A DNA stretch of 33,710 nucleotides from Zoogloea sp. (GTDB lineage Bacteria; Pseudomonadota; Gammaproteobacteria; Burkholderiales; Rhodocyclaceae). The translations under genes were made by a program, and so were the position numbers. The DNA lies in the NCBI GenBank assembly GCA_016789125.1, contig JAEUNU010000039.1, positions 1 to 33,710 of the forward strand, in the 5' to 3' direction. Under the pieces are notes generated by a model. That model did no database searches. It was not told the origin of the DNA and saw nothing but the letters and a program-made list of their open reading frames with translations. Each line of letters starts with the position of its first letter. Positions within the stretch are counted from its first letter, which is position 1. This document shows positions 8,554 through 15,717 of the stretch, piece by piece.

Positions 8554-9480
8554 TCAGCGTGCCGCGACCCCGTGGGCGCTGCGCCATTCGGCCAGGGCCT
8601 GGCGGGCGTCGTCGAGGTCGGTGACCACACGCACGCCGGGCAGGCGCTTCTGCTTGCCGCGCATCGCGCTACCGCCAGCCCACAGGGTGATCTGCGGCGG
8701 CAGCATCGCGCGCAGCTCGAGCATCCGGTCGATGGCCTGGCGAGCCGGAAACGCCGCGCTGAACGAGAGGCCGACCACGTCGATGCCGTTGTCCACGGCC
8801 GCGCGGCACAGGTCGGCCATCGGCGTGCGGGTGCCCAGGGACAGGCAGGCCGCGCCCTCGGACACCAAGGTCGCCTCGACCATCAGCAGGCCGAGCACGT
8901 GGTCTTCGCCCGGCAGGGTGCTCAGCAGCACCCGCGGCCGCTCGGAACTGGGGCCGAAGCTGCCGATGGCGCCCCGGAGCACGTTCTGCACCTGCTCGGT
9001 GTAGGCGTGCTCGTCGGACACCTGGATCTCGCCGCGCATCCAGGCGGCGCCGACCTCTTCGCTCAGGGGGGCGACGGTCTCGGCGACGAAGCGCTGTAGG
9101 CCCTGGCGCAGCAAGGCCTGACGCAGGCTCGCAGCCAGCTCGACGGTGCGCCCCAGGCGCACGTACTGCATCCCGTCCACCGCGCCGGGCGGCGACTCGG
9201 ACGCCTTGGGCACCTCCGCCGTCTCCAGCATCGCCCGCAGGTCCTCCATCGAGGCCCCGACAACCTTCGACGGGCGCTGCCCCCGATCGAGGAGGCAGCG
9301 GATGAGGCGCAGCTTCTCGACCTGCTCGGCCGGGTAGAGGCGCTCGCCCTTGGTGTCCCGATCAGGCTTGGGAAACCCGTAACGACGCTCCCAGACCCTC
9401 AGCGTGTCCTTGCCGAGGCCCGTGTCGCGCTCAACGGCCGCAATACAGAAAGCGGTGGCGCTATCCATTGGGTTGTTCAT
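8554..9480 (-). CDS. litR: B12-binding MerR-family light sensor (LitR/CarH type)
   Basis: A 308-residue repressor-type photoreceptor. An N-terminal MerR winged helix (AAVERDTGLGKDTLRVWERRYGFP, residues 15-37) is followed by a cobalamin-binding half. There, W147-x9-E157-H158 is the adenosylcobalamin-capping signature of CarH. E192-x-H194-x2-G197 followed 41 residues later by S239, then G269-G270, is the B12-binding Rossmann signature, with His194 as the expected lower axial ligand. Known for the family: the AdoCbl-bound tetramer holds the operator in the dark, and light breaks the Co-C bond and releases DNA. Here Met148 follows Trp147, where Thermus CarH has the His that ligates cobalt after light. 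The ATG at 9480 is preferred over an upstream in-frame ATG at 9528, which would read through the operator. Confidence 0.9.
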   Translation of the reverse strand: MNNPMDSATAFCIAAVERDTGLGKDTLRVWERRYGFPKPDRDTKGERLYPAEQVEKLRLIRCLLDRGQRPSKVVGASMEDLRAMLETAEVPKASESPPGAVDGMQYVRLGRTVELAASLRQALLRQGLQRFVAETVAPLSEEVGAAWMRGEIQVSDEHAYTEQVQNVLRGAIGSFGPSSERPRVLLSTLPGEDHVLGLLMVEATLVSEGAACLSLGTRTPMADLCRAAVDNGIDVVGLSFSAAFPARQAIDRMLELRAMLPPQITLWAGGSAMRGKQKRLPGVRVVTDLDDARQALAEWRSAHGVAAR

Positions 9481-9482
9481 TG

Positions 9483-9495
9483 TTGTCCTGGACAA
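9483..9495. promoter_or_regulatory. Operator 1: perfect 13-bp dyad before litR
   Basis: TTGTCCTGGACAA, a perfect inverted repeat around a central T, lying two bases upstream of the litR ATG. On the minus strand its AGGA sits 6-7 bases before the ATG, so the same bases can serve as Shine-Dalgarno sequence. This is consistent with autorepression. Assignment to LitR is inferred from position and recurrence in the divergent regions. Confidence 0.7.
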
Positions 9496-9507
9496 ATAAT
9501 CATTATT
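9495..9507. repeat. AT-rich perfect dyad abutting operator 1
   Basis: AATAATCATTATT is a perfect 13-base inverted repeat that shares its first base with operator 1. It lies in the divergent control region and may be a second protein site or part of the leftward promoter. Confidence 0.4.
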
Positions 9508-9510
9508 GGC

Positions 9511-9539
9511 TTGACATCGGCGCTGCATGGCCCTATGTT
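9511..9539 (+). promoter_or_regulatory. Sigma-70 promoter of the rightward light operon
   Basis: TTGACA at 9511-9516 is followed by a 17-base spacer and TATGTT at 9534-9539. The -35 is a consensus match and the spacing is ideal. Transcription would start near 9546, ten or so bases before operator 2, which suggests that a bound repressor would block the start or early elongation. Confidence 0.75.
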
Positions 9540-9556
9540 AGAACTGCAATCCCGCA

Positions 9557-9569
9557 TTGTCCAGGACAA
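9557..9569. promoter_or_regulatory. Operator 2: perfect 13-bp dyad before the small membrane protein
   Basis: TTGTCCAGGACAA, a perfect inverted repeat around a central A, five bases upstream of the ATG at 9575 and just downstream of the predicted transcription start. As with operator 1, its AGGA can double as the ribosome-binding sequence. It would be the main repression site for the rightward operon. Confidence 0.75.
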
Positions 9570-9574
9570 AGAAG

Positions 9575-9814
9575 ATGAACCTCCAAACCATCCGCCGGAG
9601 CACGAAGGCCGCTGCCGCAGCAGGGCTGGTCGTGCTCGCCCTCGTGTCGAGCGCCGTGGTCGCGCGGTCTTCCCAGGCCCCTGAGACCCATGCGCCGGCC
9701 CATTCCGACAAGGTCGTTGTCCAGGACAGCAATATCGAAGAAAGCCTGGACTACAAGCTCTTCCTGCACCGTCAGGCACGCCTCGTCGCGCCGGACGAAG
9801 GAGCGCCCCGATGA
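9575..9814 (+). CDS. Small single-pass membrane or exported protein, unknown
   Basis: A 79-residue protein, first gene of the rightward light operon. It has a basic start (MNLQTIRRSTK), one hydrophobic segment (about residues 12-31, AAAAAGLVVLALVSSAVVA), and a short polar tail (KVVVQDSNIEESLDYKLFLHRQARLV). It is a signal-anchored or exported peptide facing the periplasm. I recognise no family. An in-frame TTG at 9557 would add six codons but starts inside operator 2, so the ATG at 9575 is preferred. Its stop overlaps the peroxidase start (ATGA), so it may serve partly to couple translation. A third copy of the operator lies inside its coding sequence (9717-9729). Codon use looks like the neighbours, so it is probably real. 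Confidence 0.65.
   Translation: MNLQTIRRSTKAAAAAGLVVLALVSSAVVARSSQAPETHAPAHSDKVVVQDSNIEESLDYKLFLHRQARLVAPDEGAPR
9717..9729. promoter_or_regulatory. Operator 3: near-perfect dyad inside the small gene
   Basis: TTGTCCAGGACAG, 12 of 13 identical to operator 2, located about 150 bases downstream of it within coding sequence. If bound, it could let tetramers on the two sites loop DNA or act as a roadblock. It could also be a chance copy held by coding constraint. Confidence 0.5.
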
Positions 9815-10410
9815 AATACCTGAGCATCGTGATCGGTGCGGTGATCGCTGCCGCGGTCATGCTGAAGACGGCCCTGGTGCCCGCCGCCTCCGCGCCGACG
9901 CCCGCCGCAGAGGGCACGCCGGACTGCCCGGCCCTCCTCAACTACAGCTTCCCGGGGCTGCAGGACGAGAAGCCGCGCTCCATGTGCGAGTACACCGGCA
10001 AGGTGGTGCTGGTGGTGAACACCGCCAGCTTCTGTGGCTACACCAGCCAGTACGAGGGCCTGGAGCGCCTCTACGACAAGTACAAGGCCCGCGGGCTGGT
10101 GGTGGTGGGATTCCCGTCCAACGACTTCGGCAACCAGGAGCCCGGCTCGAACAAGGAGATCGCCGAGTTCTGCAGGCTGACCTACGGCGTGCGCTTCCCG
10201 ATGTTCGCGCGCACCACCGTGGCGGGGCGCAGCGCCAACCCGCTCTACCGCCAGCTCGGTGAGCTCACCGGCGAGCGTCCGCGCTGGAACTTCCACAAAT
10301 ACCTGATCGACCGCAGCGGCAACACGGTGAAGAGCTTCCCCAGCGAGGTGTCCCCCGACAACGCGCTGCTGGTGGCGACCATCGAGCGCCTGCTCGTCGC
10401 AAAACCCTGA
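9811..10410 (+). CDS. Exported glutathione peroxidase family protein
   Basis: A 199-residue thiol peroxidase of the GPX family, which reduces hydrogen or lipid peroxides. The peroxidatic Cys75 lies in NTASFCGYTSQYEGL, followed by GFPSNDFGNQEPG, the possible resolving Cys121 (EFCRLTYGVRFPMF), and RWNFHKYLID with the conserved Trp and Asn. The catalytic Gln of classical GPX (FPCNQFG) reads Asp here; I recall this change in other bacterial members. The N-terminal ~28 residues are a signal peptide or membrane anchor, unusual for a normally cytosolic enzyme, so it likely works in the periplasm near the membrane. Two extra Cys (39, 59) precede the core. It overlaps the small upstream gene by ATGA and fits protection against photo-oxidised lipid. 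Confidence 0.88.
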   Translation: MKYLSIVIGAVIAAAVMLKTALVPAASAPTPAAEGTPDCPALLNYSFPGLQDEKPRSMCEYTGKVVLVVNTASFCGYTSQYEGLERLYDKYKARGLVVVGFPSNDFGNQEPGSNKEIAEFCRLTYGVRFPMFARTTVAGRSANPLYRQLGELTGERPRWNFHKYLIDRSGNTVKSFPSEVSPDNALLVATIERLLVAKP

Positions 10411-10429
10411 CACAGCCGGAGCAACAACC

Positions 10430-11770
10430 ATGGACATGAGCGAAATCAACCGGGCCGGCGGCATGCCCAAGCGCATTGCGGTGATCGGTGGCGGCATCGC
10501 CGGCGTCGCGTCGGCCTGGCTGCTGTCCCGCCGGCACCGGGTGACGCTGTTCGAGGCCGGCGACTACGTGGGCGGCCACACCAACACCATCGACATCGAG
10601 GTGGAAGGCCACCGCCACCCGATCGACACGGGCTTTCTGGTCTTCAACGACCGCACCTATCCCAACCTGTGCGCCCTCTTCGCCTGCCTCGGCGTGGCCT
10701 CGGTGGAAAGCGAGATGAGCTTCGGCGTGAGCCTGGCCGAGCCGGAGATCGAATGGGCGGGGTCGGACCTCGGCACGGTGTTCGCCCAGCCCGCCAACCT
10801 GCTGCGGCCGGCCTTCCTGGGCATGCTGGCCGACATCCTGCGCTTCAACCGCGAGACCACCCGCATGGCCGCCACCGGCGACGCGCCAGCCATCAGCCTG
10901 GGCGACTACCTCGCCGCCGGCCGCTACGGCAGCGCCTTCCGCGACTGGTACCTGCTGCCCATGGCGGCGGCCATCTGGTCGTGCCCGACGCGCACCATGC
11001 TCGACTACCCGCTGGCCACCTTTGCGCGCTTCTGCCACAACCACGGCCTCCTGCAGATCTTCGACCGGCCCCGCTGGCGCACCGTCGCCGGTGGCGGGCG
11101 CGAGTACGTGCGGCGCATGCTGGCCCAACTCGACGACGTGCAGGTGGCCACCCCGGTGCTGGGCGTCGAGCGCCTGGCCGACGGCGTGTGGGTGCGCTGC
11201 CGCGACGGCGCCGAGCGCTTCGACGAGGCGGTGTTCGCCTGCCACAGCGACCAGACCCTGGCGATCCTCGGCGCGGGGGCCAGCATCGATGAACGGCGCA
11301 TCCTCGGCGCGGTGCAATACCAGCCCAACGTGGCCCTGGTGCACACCGACACCGCGCTGCTGCCGCGCCGCCGCAAAGTGTGGTCGGCCTGGAACTACCT
11401 GGCCGGCGCCGGCAGGCCCGACGAGCGCCCGGTGTCGGTGAGCTACCTCATCAACCGCCTGCAGCCGCTGCCCTTCGAGACGCCGGTGGTGGTGTCGCTC
11501 AACCCCTTCAGCGAACCCGCGCGCGGCAAGCTGATCCGCCGCATCGAATACGCCCACCCGGTGTTCGACCAGGCGGCGGTGGACGCCCAGGCCGCGCTGC
11601 CGACGATCCAGGGGCAGCGCCACAGCTGGTTCGCCGGCGCCTGGACGGGCTACGGCTTCCACGAGGACGGGCTCAAGTCGGCGATGGTGGTGGCGCGGGC
11701 GCTGGGGGCCGAGATCCCCTGGCAGCCGTCCGCCGCAGCCGCTTCCGAGCCCCTCCGCGAGGCCGCGTGA
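10430..11770 (+). CDS. FAD-dependent oxidoreductase (flavin amine oxidase fold), fatty-acid-cluster type
   Basis: A 446-residue flavoenzyme. It has an N-terminal dinucleotide-binding motif (RIAVIGGGIAGVASAWLL) and an amine-oxidase-like GDYVGGHTNTI, then AAAIWSCPTRTMLDYPLATFARF and TVAGGGREYVRRML mid-protein. It ends with the FAD-contacting SWFAGAWTGYGFHEDGLKSA. This type is regularly found beside DUF1365 and CFA-like genes. Relatives in the Rhodobacter singlet-oxygen regulon act as fatty-acyl desaturases in furan fatty acid synthesis, and BfaA-type proteins act in methyl-branched lipid synthesis. I infer that it modifies membrane acyl chains together with the downstream methyltransferase. It begins 19 bases after the peroxidase and its stop overlaps the DUF1365 start (TGATG). 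Met at residues 3 or 12 are alternative starts. Confidence 0.85.
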   Translation: MDMSEINRAGGMPKRIAVIGGGIAGVASAWLLSRRHRVTLFEAGDYVGGHTNTIDIEVEGHRHPIDTGFLVFNDRTYPNLCALFACLGVASVESEMSFGVSLAEPEIEWAGSDLGTVFAQPANLLRPAFLGMLADILRFNRETTRMAATGDAPAISLGDYLAAGRYGSAFRDWYLLPMAAAIWSCPTRTMLDYPLATFARFCHNHGLLQIFDRPRWRTVAGGGREYVRRMLAQLDDVQVATPVLGVERLADGVWVRCRDGAERFDEAVFACHSDQTLAILGAGASIDERRILGAVQYQPNVALVHTDTALLPRRRKVWSAWNYLAGAGRPDERPVSVSYLINRLQPLPFETPVVVSLNPFSEPARGKLIRRIEYAHPVFDQAAVDAQAALPTIQGQRHSWFAGAWTGYGFHEDGLKSAMVVARALGAEIPWQPSAAAASEPLREAA

Positions 11771-12564
11771 TGCCCTCCCGACCTACCGCCGACGCTCCCG
11801 GTTCGCTGGCGCCCGCCGTGTGCTTCGGCGCGGTGATGCACGAGCGGCTGGTGCAGGCGCACAACCGCTTCGTCTACCCCACCGCCTTCGTGCGCCTGCC
11901 CCTGTCGCGCCTGGGCGAGATCCGGGCGCCGCTGCTGGGCATCGACCGCTTCAACCTGTTCTCGGTGCTCTCCCGTGACCACGGCCGGCGCGACGGCTCG
12001 CCGCTCCTGCCGTGGCTGCGCGGCATCCTCGCCGAGCGCGGGCTGGCCGCGGTGTGCGACGGCGAGGTGGTGCTGCAGACCATGCCTCGGGTGATGGGCT
12101 TCGTGTTCAACCCGGTGAGCTTCTGGTTCTGCCACGACAGCAGCGGCGTCCTGCGGGTGGTGCTGGCCGAGGTCAGCAACACCTTCGGCGAGCGCCATAA
12201 CTACCTGGTACACCACCCGGACCACTCACCCATCCAGCCCGGCGACGAGCTCACCGCCCGCAAGCTCTTCCACGTGTCGCCCTTCTTCCCGCTGCGGGGC
12301 GAGTACCGCTTCCGCTTCGACACCCGCGGCCCGGCCCACGTGGTGCACATCGACCTGTGGGACGAGGGCCGCCGCCAGCTCGGCACCTGTCTCGCCGGCC
12401 GCGCCCAGGCCCTCGACGGGCGGGCGATGGGCAAGTGGCTGCTGCGCCACCCCTTTCTCACCCTGGGCGTCATCGCCCGCATCCACTGGCAGGCCCTGCG
12501 CCTTGCCTTCAAGCGCGTCAGCTTCCACCGCAAACCCGCGCCCCCGCTCGAGGAGACGACCTGA
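11770..12564 (+). CDS. DUF1365 protein
   Basis: A 264-residue DUF1365 protein. Family landmarks are MHERLVQAHNRFVYPTAFVR near residues 23-42, RVMGFVFNPVSFWFCHD near 107-123, VSNTFGERHNYLV near 136-148, and FHVSPFFPLRGEYRFRF. The function is not established. The family is nearly always encoded between an FAD oxidoreductase and a CFA-like methyltransferase, which points to a role in the same fatty-acid modification. I chose the ATG at 11770, which overlaps the preceding stop as TGATG, over longer in-frame starts that would overlap the FAD gene by hundreds of bases. Its stop again overlaps the next ATG as TGATG. Confidence 0.87.
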   Translation: MPSRPTADAPGSLAPAVCFGAVMHERLVQAHNRFVYPTAFVRLPLSRLGEIRAPLLGIDRFNLFSVLSRDHGRRDGSPLLPWLRGILAERGLAAVCDGEVVLQTMPRVMGFVFNPVSFWFCHDSSGVLRVVLAEVSNTFGERHNYLVHHPDHSPIQPGDELTARKLFHVSPFFPLRGEYRFRFDTRGPAHVVHIDLWDEGRRQLGTCLAGRAQALDGRAMGKWLLRHPFLTLGVIARIHWQALRLAFKRVSFHRKPAPPLEETT

Positions 12565-13814
12565 TGAACTCCCTGGAAAACAGCCTCGCCCCGATCCTGC
12601 TTCCCCTCTCCAGCCTGCGCCTGTTCCAGCTGCCGCGCGCCACCCGGCTGGCCCTGGAGATGCTCGACCGCCTGCAGGGCGGCGCCCTCGCCGTCGAACT
12701 GCCCCACGGCGTGCGCGTGCGCACCGGCCACGGCCCCCTCGTAGCCCACCTGCGGGTGCGTGATCACGCCGTCTTCGACGACGTGCTGGCCCGCGGCGAC
12801 ATCGGCTTTGCCGAGAGCTGGATGGACGACAAGTGGTGCACCGACGACCTGGCCGCCCTCCTCACCCTGCTGTCGAAGAACCGCGCCGTGCTGGCCGACG
12901 CCATCCACGGGCGGGTGCTGCGCCTCATCGGCCACCGCCTCACCCACCTGCTGCGGGCCAACACGCGCAGCGGCGCCAGGCGCAACATCGAGGCCCACTA
13001 CGACCTGGGCAACGATTTCTACCGCCTGTGGCTCGACCCGACGATGACCTACTCGTCGGCCGTCTTCGCCCACCCCGACGAGAGCCTCGAGGCCGCCCAG
13101 CTGCGCAAGTACCGGCGCATCCTCACCCAGCTCGATACCAAGCCGGGCCAGACCATCCTCGAGATCGGCTGCGGCTGGGGTGGCTTTGCCGAGGTCGCCG
13201 CCACCGAGTTTGGCTGTCGGGTGCTGGGCCTGACCCTGTCGCCGGCCCAGCTGGCCTTCGCCCGCGAGCGCGCCGATCGCGGCGGCTACGCCGACAAGGT
13301 TGACCTGGAGCTGTGCGACTACCGCGACGTGCGCGGCAGCTACGACCACATCGTGTCGATCGAGATGATCGAGGCCGTCGGCGAGCGCTTCTGGCCCACC
13401 TACTTCGCCCAGCTGTCGGCCCGCCTCAAGCCCGGCGGGCGCTGCGTGGTGCAGGCCATCACCATCGCCGACGAACTGTTTGCCCGCTACCGCCGCGGCA
13501 CCGACTTCATCCAGCGCTACATCTTCCCGGGCGGCATGCTGCCCTGCCCGAAGAGTGTGGGCGAGCAGGCCCGCAAGGCCGGCCTCGCCATCGTCGGCGA
13601 CTTCGCCTTCGGGCCCGACTACGCCCGCAGCCTGGCCCACTGGCACCGCAGCTTCGAGGCCCAGCTCGGCGCAGTGCGCGCCCAGGGCTTCGACGAGCGC
13701 TTCATCCGCATGTGGCGCTTCTACCTGGCCTACTGCGAGGCGGGCTTCAACTCGGGGGACGTGGACGTGCACCACTACGTCTTCGCCCACGCCGGCGAAG
13801 GCAGCCGCGGATGA
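12564..13814 (+). CDS. CFA-like SAM-dependent fatty acyl methyltransferase
   Basis: A 416-residue member of the cyclopropane-fatty-acyl-phospholipid synthase family. The SAM-binding motif is ILEIGCGWGGFAEVAA (~194-210), preceded by the family signature IEAHYDLGNDFYRLWLDP. Compared by eye with E. coli Cfa, YSCAYW reads YSSAVF (active-site Cys to Ser), FEHVG reads IEAVG, and LLHTIG reads VVQAITI (His to Gln). The bicarbonate-binding set needed for ring closure therefore looks incomplete, while SAM binding is intact. I infer a methyltransferase giving methylated (10- or 11-methyl) or furan-precursor acyl chains, as described for UfaM- and BfaB-type enzymes, rather than a cyclopropane synthase. 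It overlaps both neighbours (TGATG and ATGA). Confidence 0.88.
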   Translation: MNSLENSLAPILLPLSSLRLFQLPRATRLALEMLDRLQGGALAVELPHGVRVRTGHGPLVAHLRVRDHAVFDDVLARGDIGFAESWMDDKWCTDDLAALLTLLSKNRAVLADAIHGRVLRLIGHRLTHLLRANTRSGARRNIEAHYDLGNDFYRLWLDPTMTYSSAVFAHPDESLEAAQLRKYRRILTQLDTKPGQTILEIGCGWGGFAEVAATEFGCRVLGLTLSPAQLAFARERADRGGYADKVDLELCDYRDVRGSYDHIVSIEMIEAVGERFWPTYFAQLSARLKPGGRCVVQAITIADELFARYRRGTDFIQRYIFPGGMLPCPKSVGEQARKAGLAIVGDFAFGPDYARSLAHWHRSFEAQLGAVRAQGFDERFIRMWRFYLAYCEAGFNSGDVDVHHYVFAHAGEGSRG

Positions 13815-14398
13815 CCCGCCCGCGCTCCCGCGGCCTGCGCGCCCTGGCCTTGGCGGGGGCGCTGGTACTCGCCCAGCCGGCCGCGGCAGTCACCCTGCCC
13901 CGGCCCGTACTGGCCACGGCGGGGGCGCTGCAGATGGCCGGCAGCGGAGAGATGCGCTGGTTCGGCCTGAAGCTCTACGATGCCGCTTTATGGGTCCAAC
14001 CCGGGGTCCAACCCGGGGCCGACGCCGCCCCGACGGCCGGTGCCGGGCAGCCGCTGAACAAGCCCTACGCCCTCGCGCTGCGTTACACCCGCAGCATTTC
14101 CGGCGAGGCCCTGGTGACGGCCAGCCTCGACGAGATCCGCCGTCTCGGCGAAGCCGACGAGGGCCGCCTGGCCCGCTGGAAACCTCTCCTCGAAAAGGCC
14201 CTGCCCTCCGTGGCCCCCGGCGACACCCTGGTCGGCCTCCACGAGCCCGGCCGCGGCGCCAGCTTCTGGCACCAGGGGCAGCTCACCGCCCGCATCGACG
14301 ACCCCCAGCTCGCTGGCGCCTTCTTCGGCATCTGGCTCGACGCCCGCACCCGCGAGCCTCAGCTGCGGGCGCGCCTGCTCGGGCTCGCGCTGCCATGA
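13811..14398 (+). CDS. Exported chalcone-isomerase-like protein (Chalcone_3 type)
   Basis: A 195-residue protein with a signal peptide (ALALAGALVLAQPAAA, then VTLPRP). Its mature part resembles the bacterial chalcone isomerase-like domain: GSGEMRWFGLKLYDAALWV, YALALRYTRSISGEALVTASLDEIRRLG, the acidic/basic DTLVGLHEPGRGASFWHQG, and FFGIWLDARTREPQLRARLLG at the end. The fold is shared with plant fatty-acid-binding proteins, so periplasmic binding of fatty acids or lipid products is a reasonable inference in this lipid operon. A perfect 12-base tandem duplication (GGGTCCAACCCG, 13992-14015) adds a second VQPG in a surface-loop-like insertion, a possible length-variable site. It overlaps the methyltransferase stop and the MFS start by ATGA. 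Confidence 0.8.
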   Translation: MTRPRSRGLRALALAGALVLAQPAAAVTLPRPVLATAGALQMAGSGEMRWFGLKLYDAALWVQPGVQPGADAAPTAGAGQPLNKPYALALRYTRSISGEALVTASLDEIRRLGEADEGRLARWKPLLEKALPSVAPGDTLVGLHEPGRGASFWHQGQLTARIDDPQLAGAFFGIWLDARTREPQLRARLLGLALP

Positions 14399-15717
14399 CG
14401 TCCGCCGGGCTCCCCCTGCGGGCGGTGCTGGCCTACGGTGCCCTCGGCCTGCCCCTCGCCTTCGCGGCGCTGCCGCTGTACGTGCATGTGCCGCGCCTCT
14501 ACACCGAAAGCCTGGGCCTGCCCCTGGCCGCGGTGGGGGGCGTGCTGCTCGCCGCCCGGGCGGTGGATGCGCTCACCGACCCGCTGATCGGCTGGGCCAA
14601 CGACCGCTTTGGTGCCCGCAGCGGTGGCCGCGGCATCCTGCCGGGCGGCCTGGCAATACTCGCGCTCAGCCTGCCCCTGCTGCTGGCGCCGCCGGCCGGG
14701 GCCGGGCTGGGCTGGCTGTTTGCCCTGCTGGTGCTGGTGTCGCTGGGCTATTCGATGGCCAGCATCGCCTACGCCGTGTGGGGCGCCGCGGTGGCGCCAA
14801 CGCCCGAGCTGCGCACCCGGATGGTTGCGAGCCGCGAGGGCTTCGGGCTGGTCGGCGTGCTGCTGGCCGCGGCGCTGCCGGGCCTGCTGTCCGGCGATGC
14901 CGGCGAAGCGGCCGGGCTGGCGGCCCTGCCGTGGGTGTTCATCCCGCTGCTGCTCGGCGCTGCCGCCTGGACCCTGGGGCTGGCGCCGCGGGCGCCGGCT
15001 TCGTCGACGGCGGCTCCCCTCGGCAGCCTGCCGGCGGCATTGCGGGACGGCGACTTCCTACGCCTGCTGGGGGTGTTTGCGGTGAACGGCATCGCCGCCG
15101 CGGTGCCTTCGGCGACGGTGCTCTTTTTCGTGGCCGACGTGCTGCGGGCGACCGAGCTTGCCGGGCTCTTCCTGGCCATCTACTTCCTCGCCGCCGCCTG
15201 CAGCCTGCCCCTGTGGGTGGCCGCCGCCCGGCGGCTCGGCAAGCTGCGCGCCTGGCTGGCCGGCATGGGCCTGGCGGTGCTGGTGTTTGCCTGGGCCGGC
15301 CTGCTCGGCGCCGGCGACAGCTGGGCCTACGGGCTGATCTGCGTGTTATCGGGCTTTGCACTGGGGGCCGACCTGGCGCTGCCGCCCTCGCTGCTGGCCG
15401 ACCTGCTGGCCCGCCCGGCGAGCCCGGCCGAAGCCCGCGCGGCGCCGGGGGCTGCCTTCGGCTGGTGGAACTTCGTCACCAAGGCCAACCTGGCGCTGGC
15501 CGCCGGGCTGGCCCTGCCGCTGCTTGCGCTGCTCGGCTACAGCCCGGGCGGCCGTGATCCCGGCGCCATTGCGGCGCTGGCGGCTGTCTATGCCTTCGTC
15601 CCCATCGTGCTGAAACTGGGGGCGATGGCCTTGCTGTGGGCCTGGCGGCAGCGCCTGGAGCCTTCACCTTCCCCCCTTCAAGCGGCCTCGGCCGCACTAC
15701 CCGGAGCCAGACCATGA
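14395..15717 (+). CDS. MFS transporter, GPH (sugar/cation symporter-like) type
   Basis: A 440-residue transporter with about twelve membrane helices. The loop after helix 2 reads ARAVDALTDPLIGWANDRFGARSGGR, the typical D-x3-DPxxGxxxDR signature of the GPH/MelB-like MFS_2 family. Transporters of this type occur in the same FAD/DUF1365/CFA gene neighbourhood in other proteobacteria, including the Rhodobacter singlet-oxygen regulon as I recall it. The substrate is unknown; a lipid precursor or lysolipid is possible but cannot be seen. The ATG overlaps the preceding stop (ATGA) and its stop overlaps the DUF3833 ATG (ATGA), so expression is tightly coupled. Confidence 0.88.
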   Translation: MTSAGLPLRAVLAYGALGLPLAFAALPLYVHVPRLYTESLGLPLAAVGGVLLAARAVDALTDPLIGWANDRFGARSGGRGILPGGLAILALSLPLLLAPPAGAGLGWLFALLVLVSLGYSMASIAYAVWGAAVAPTPELRTRMVASREGFGLVGVLLAAALPGLLSGDAGEAAGLAALPWVFIPLLLGAAAWTLGLAPRAPASSTAAPLGSLPAALRDGDFLRLLGVFAVNGIAAAVPSATVLFFVADVLRATELAGLFLAIYFLAAACSLPLWVAAARRLGKLRAWLAGMGLAVLVFAWAGLLGAGDSWAYGLICVLSGFALGADLALPPSLLADLLARPASPAEARAAPGAAFGWWNFVTKANLALAAGLALPLLALLGYSPGGRDPGAIAALAAVYAFVPIVLKLGAMALLWAWRQRLEPSPSPLQAASAALPGARP

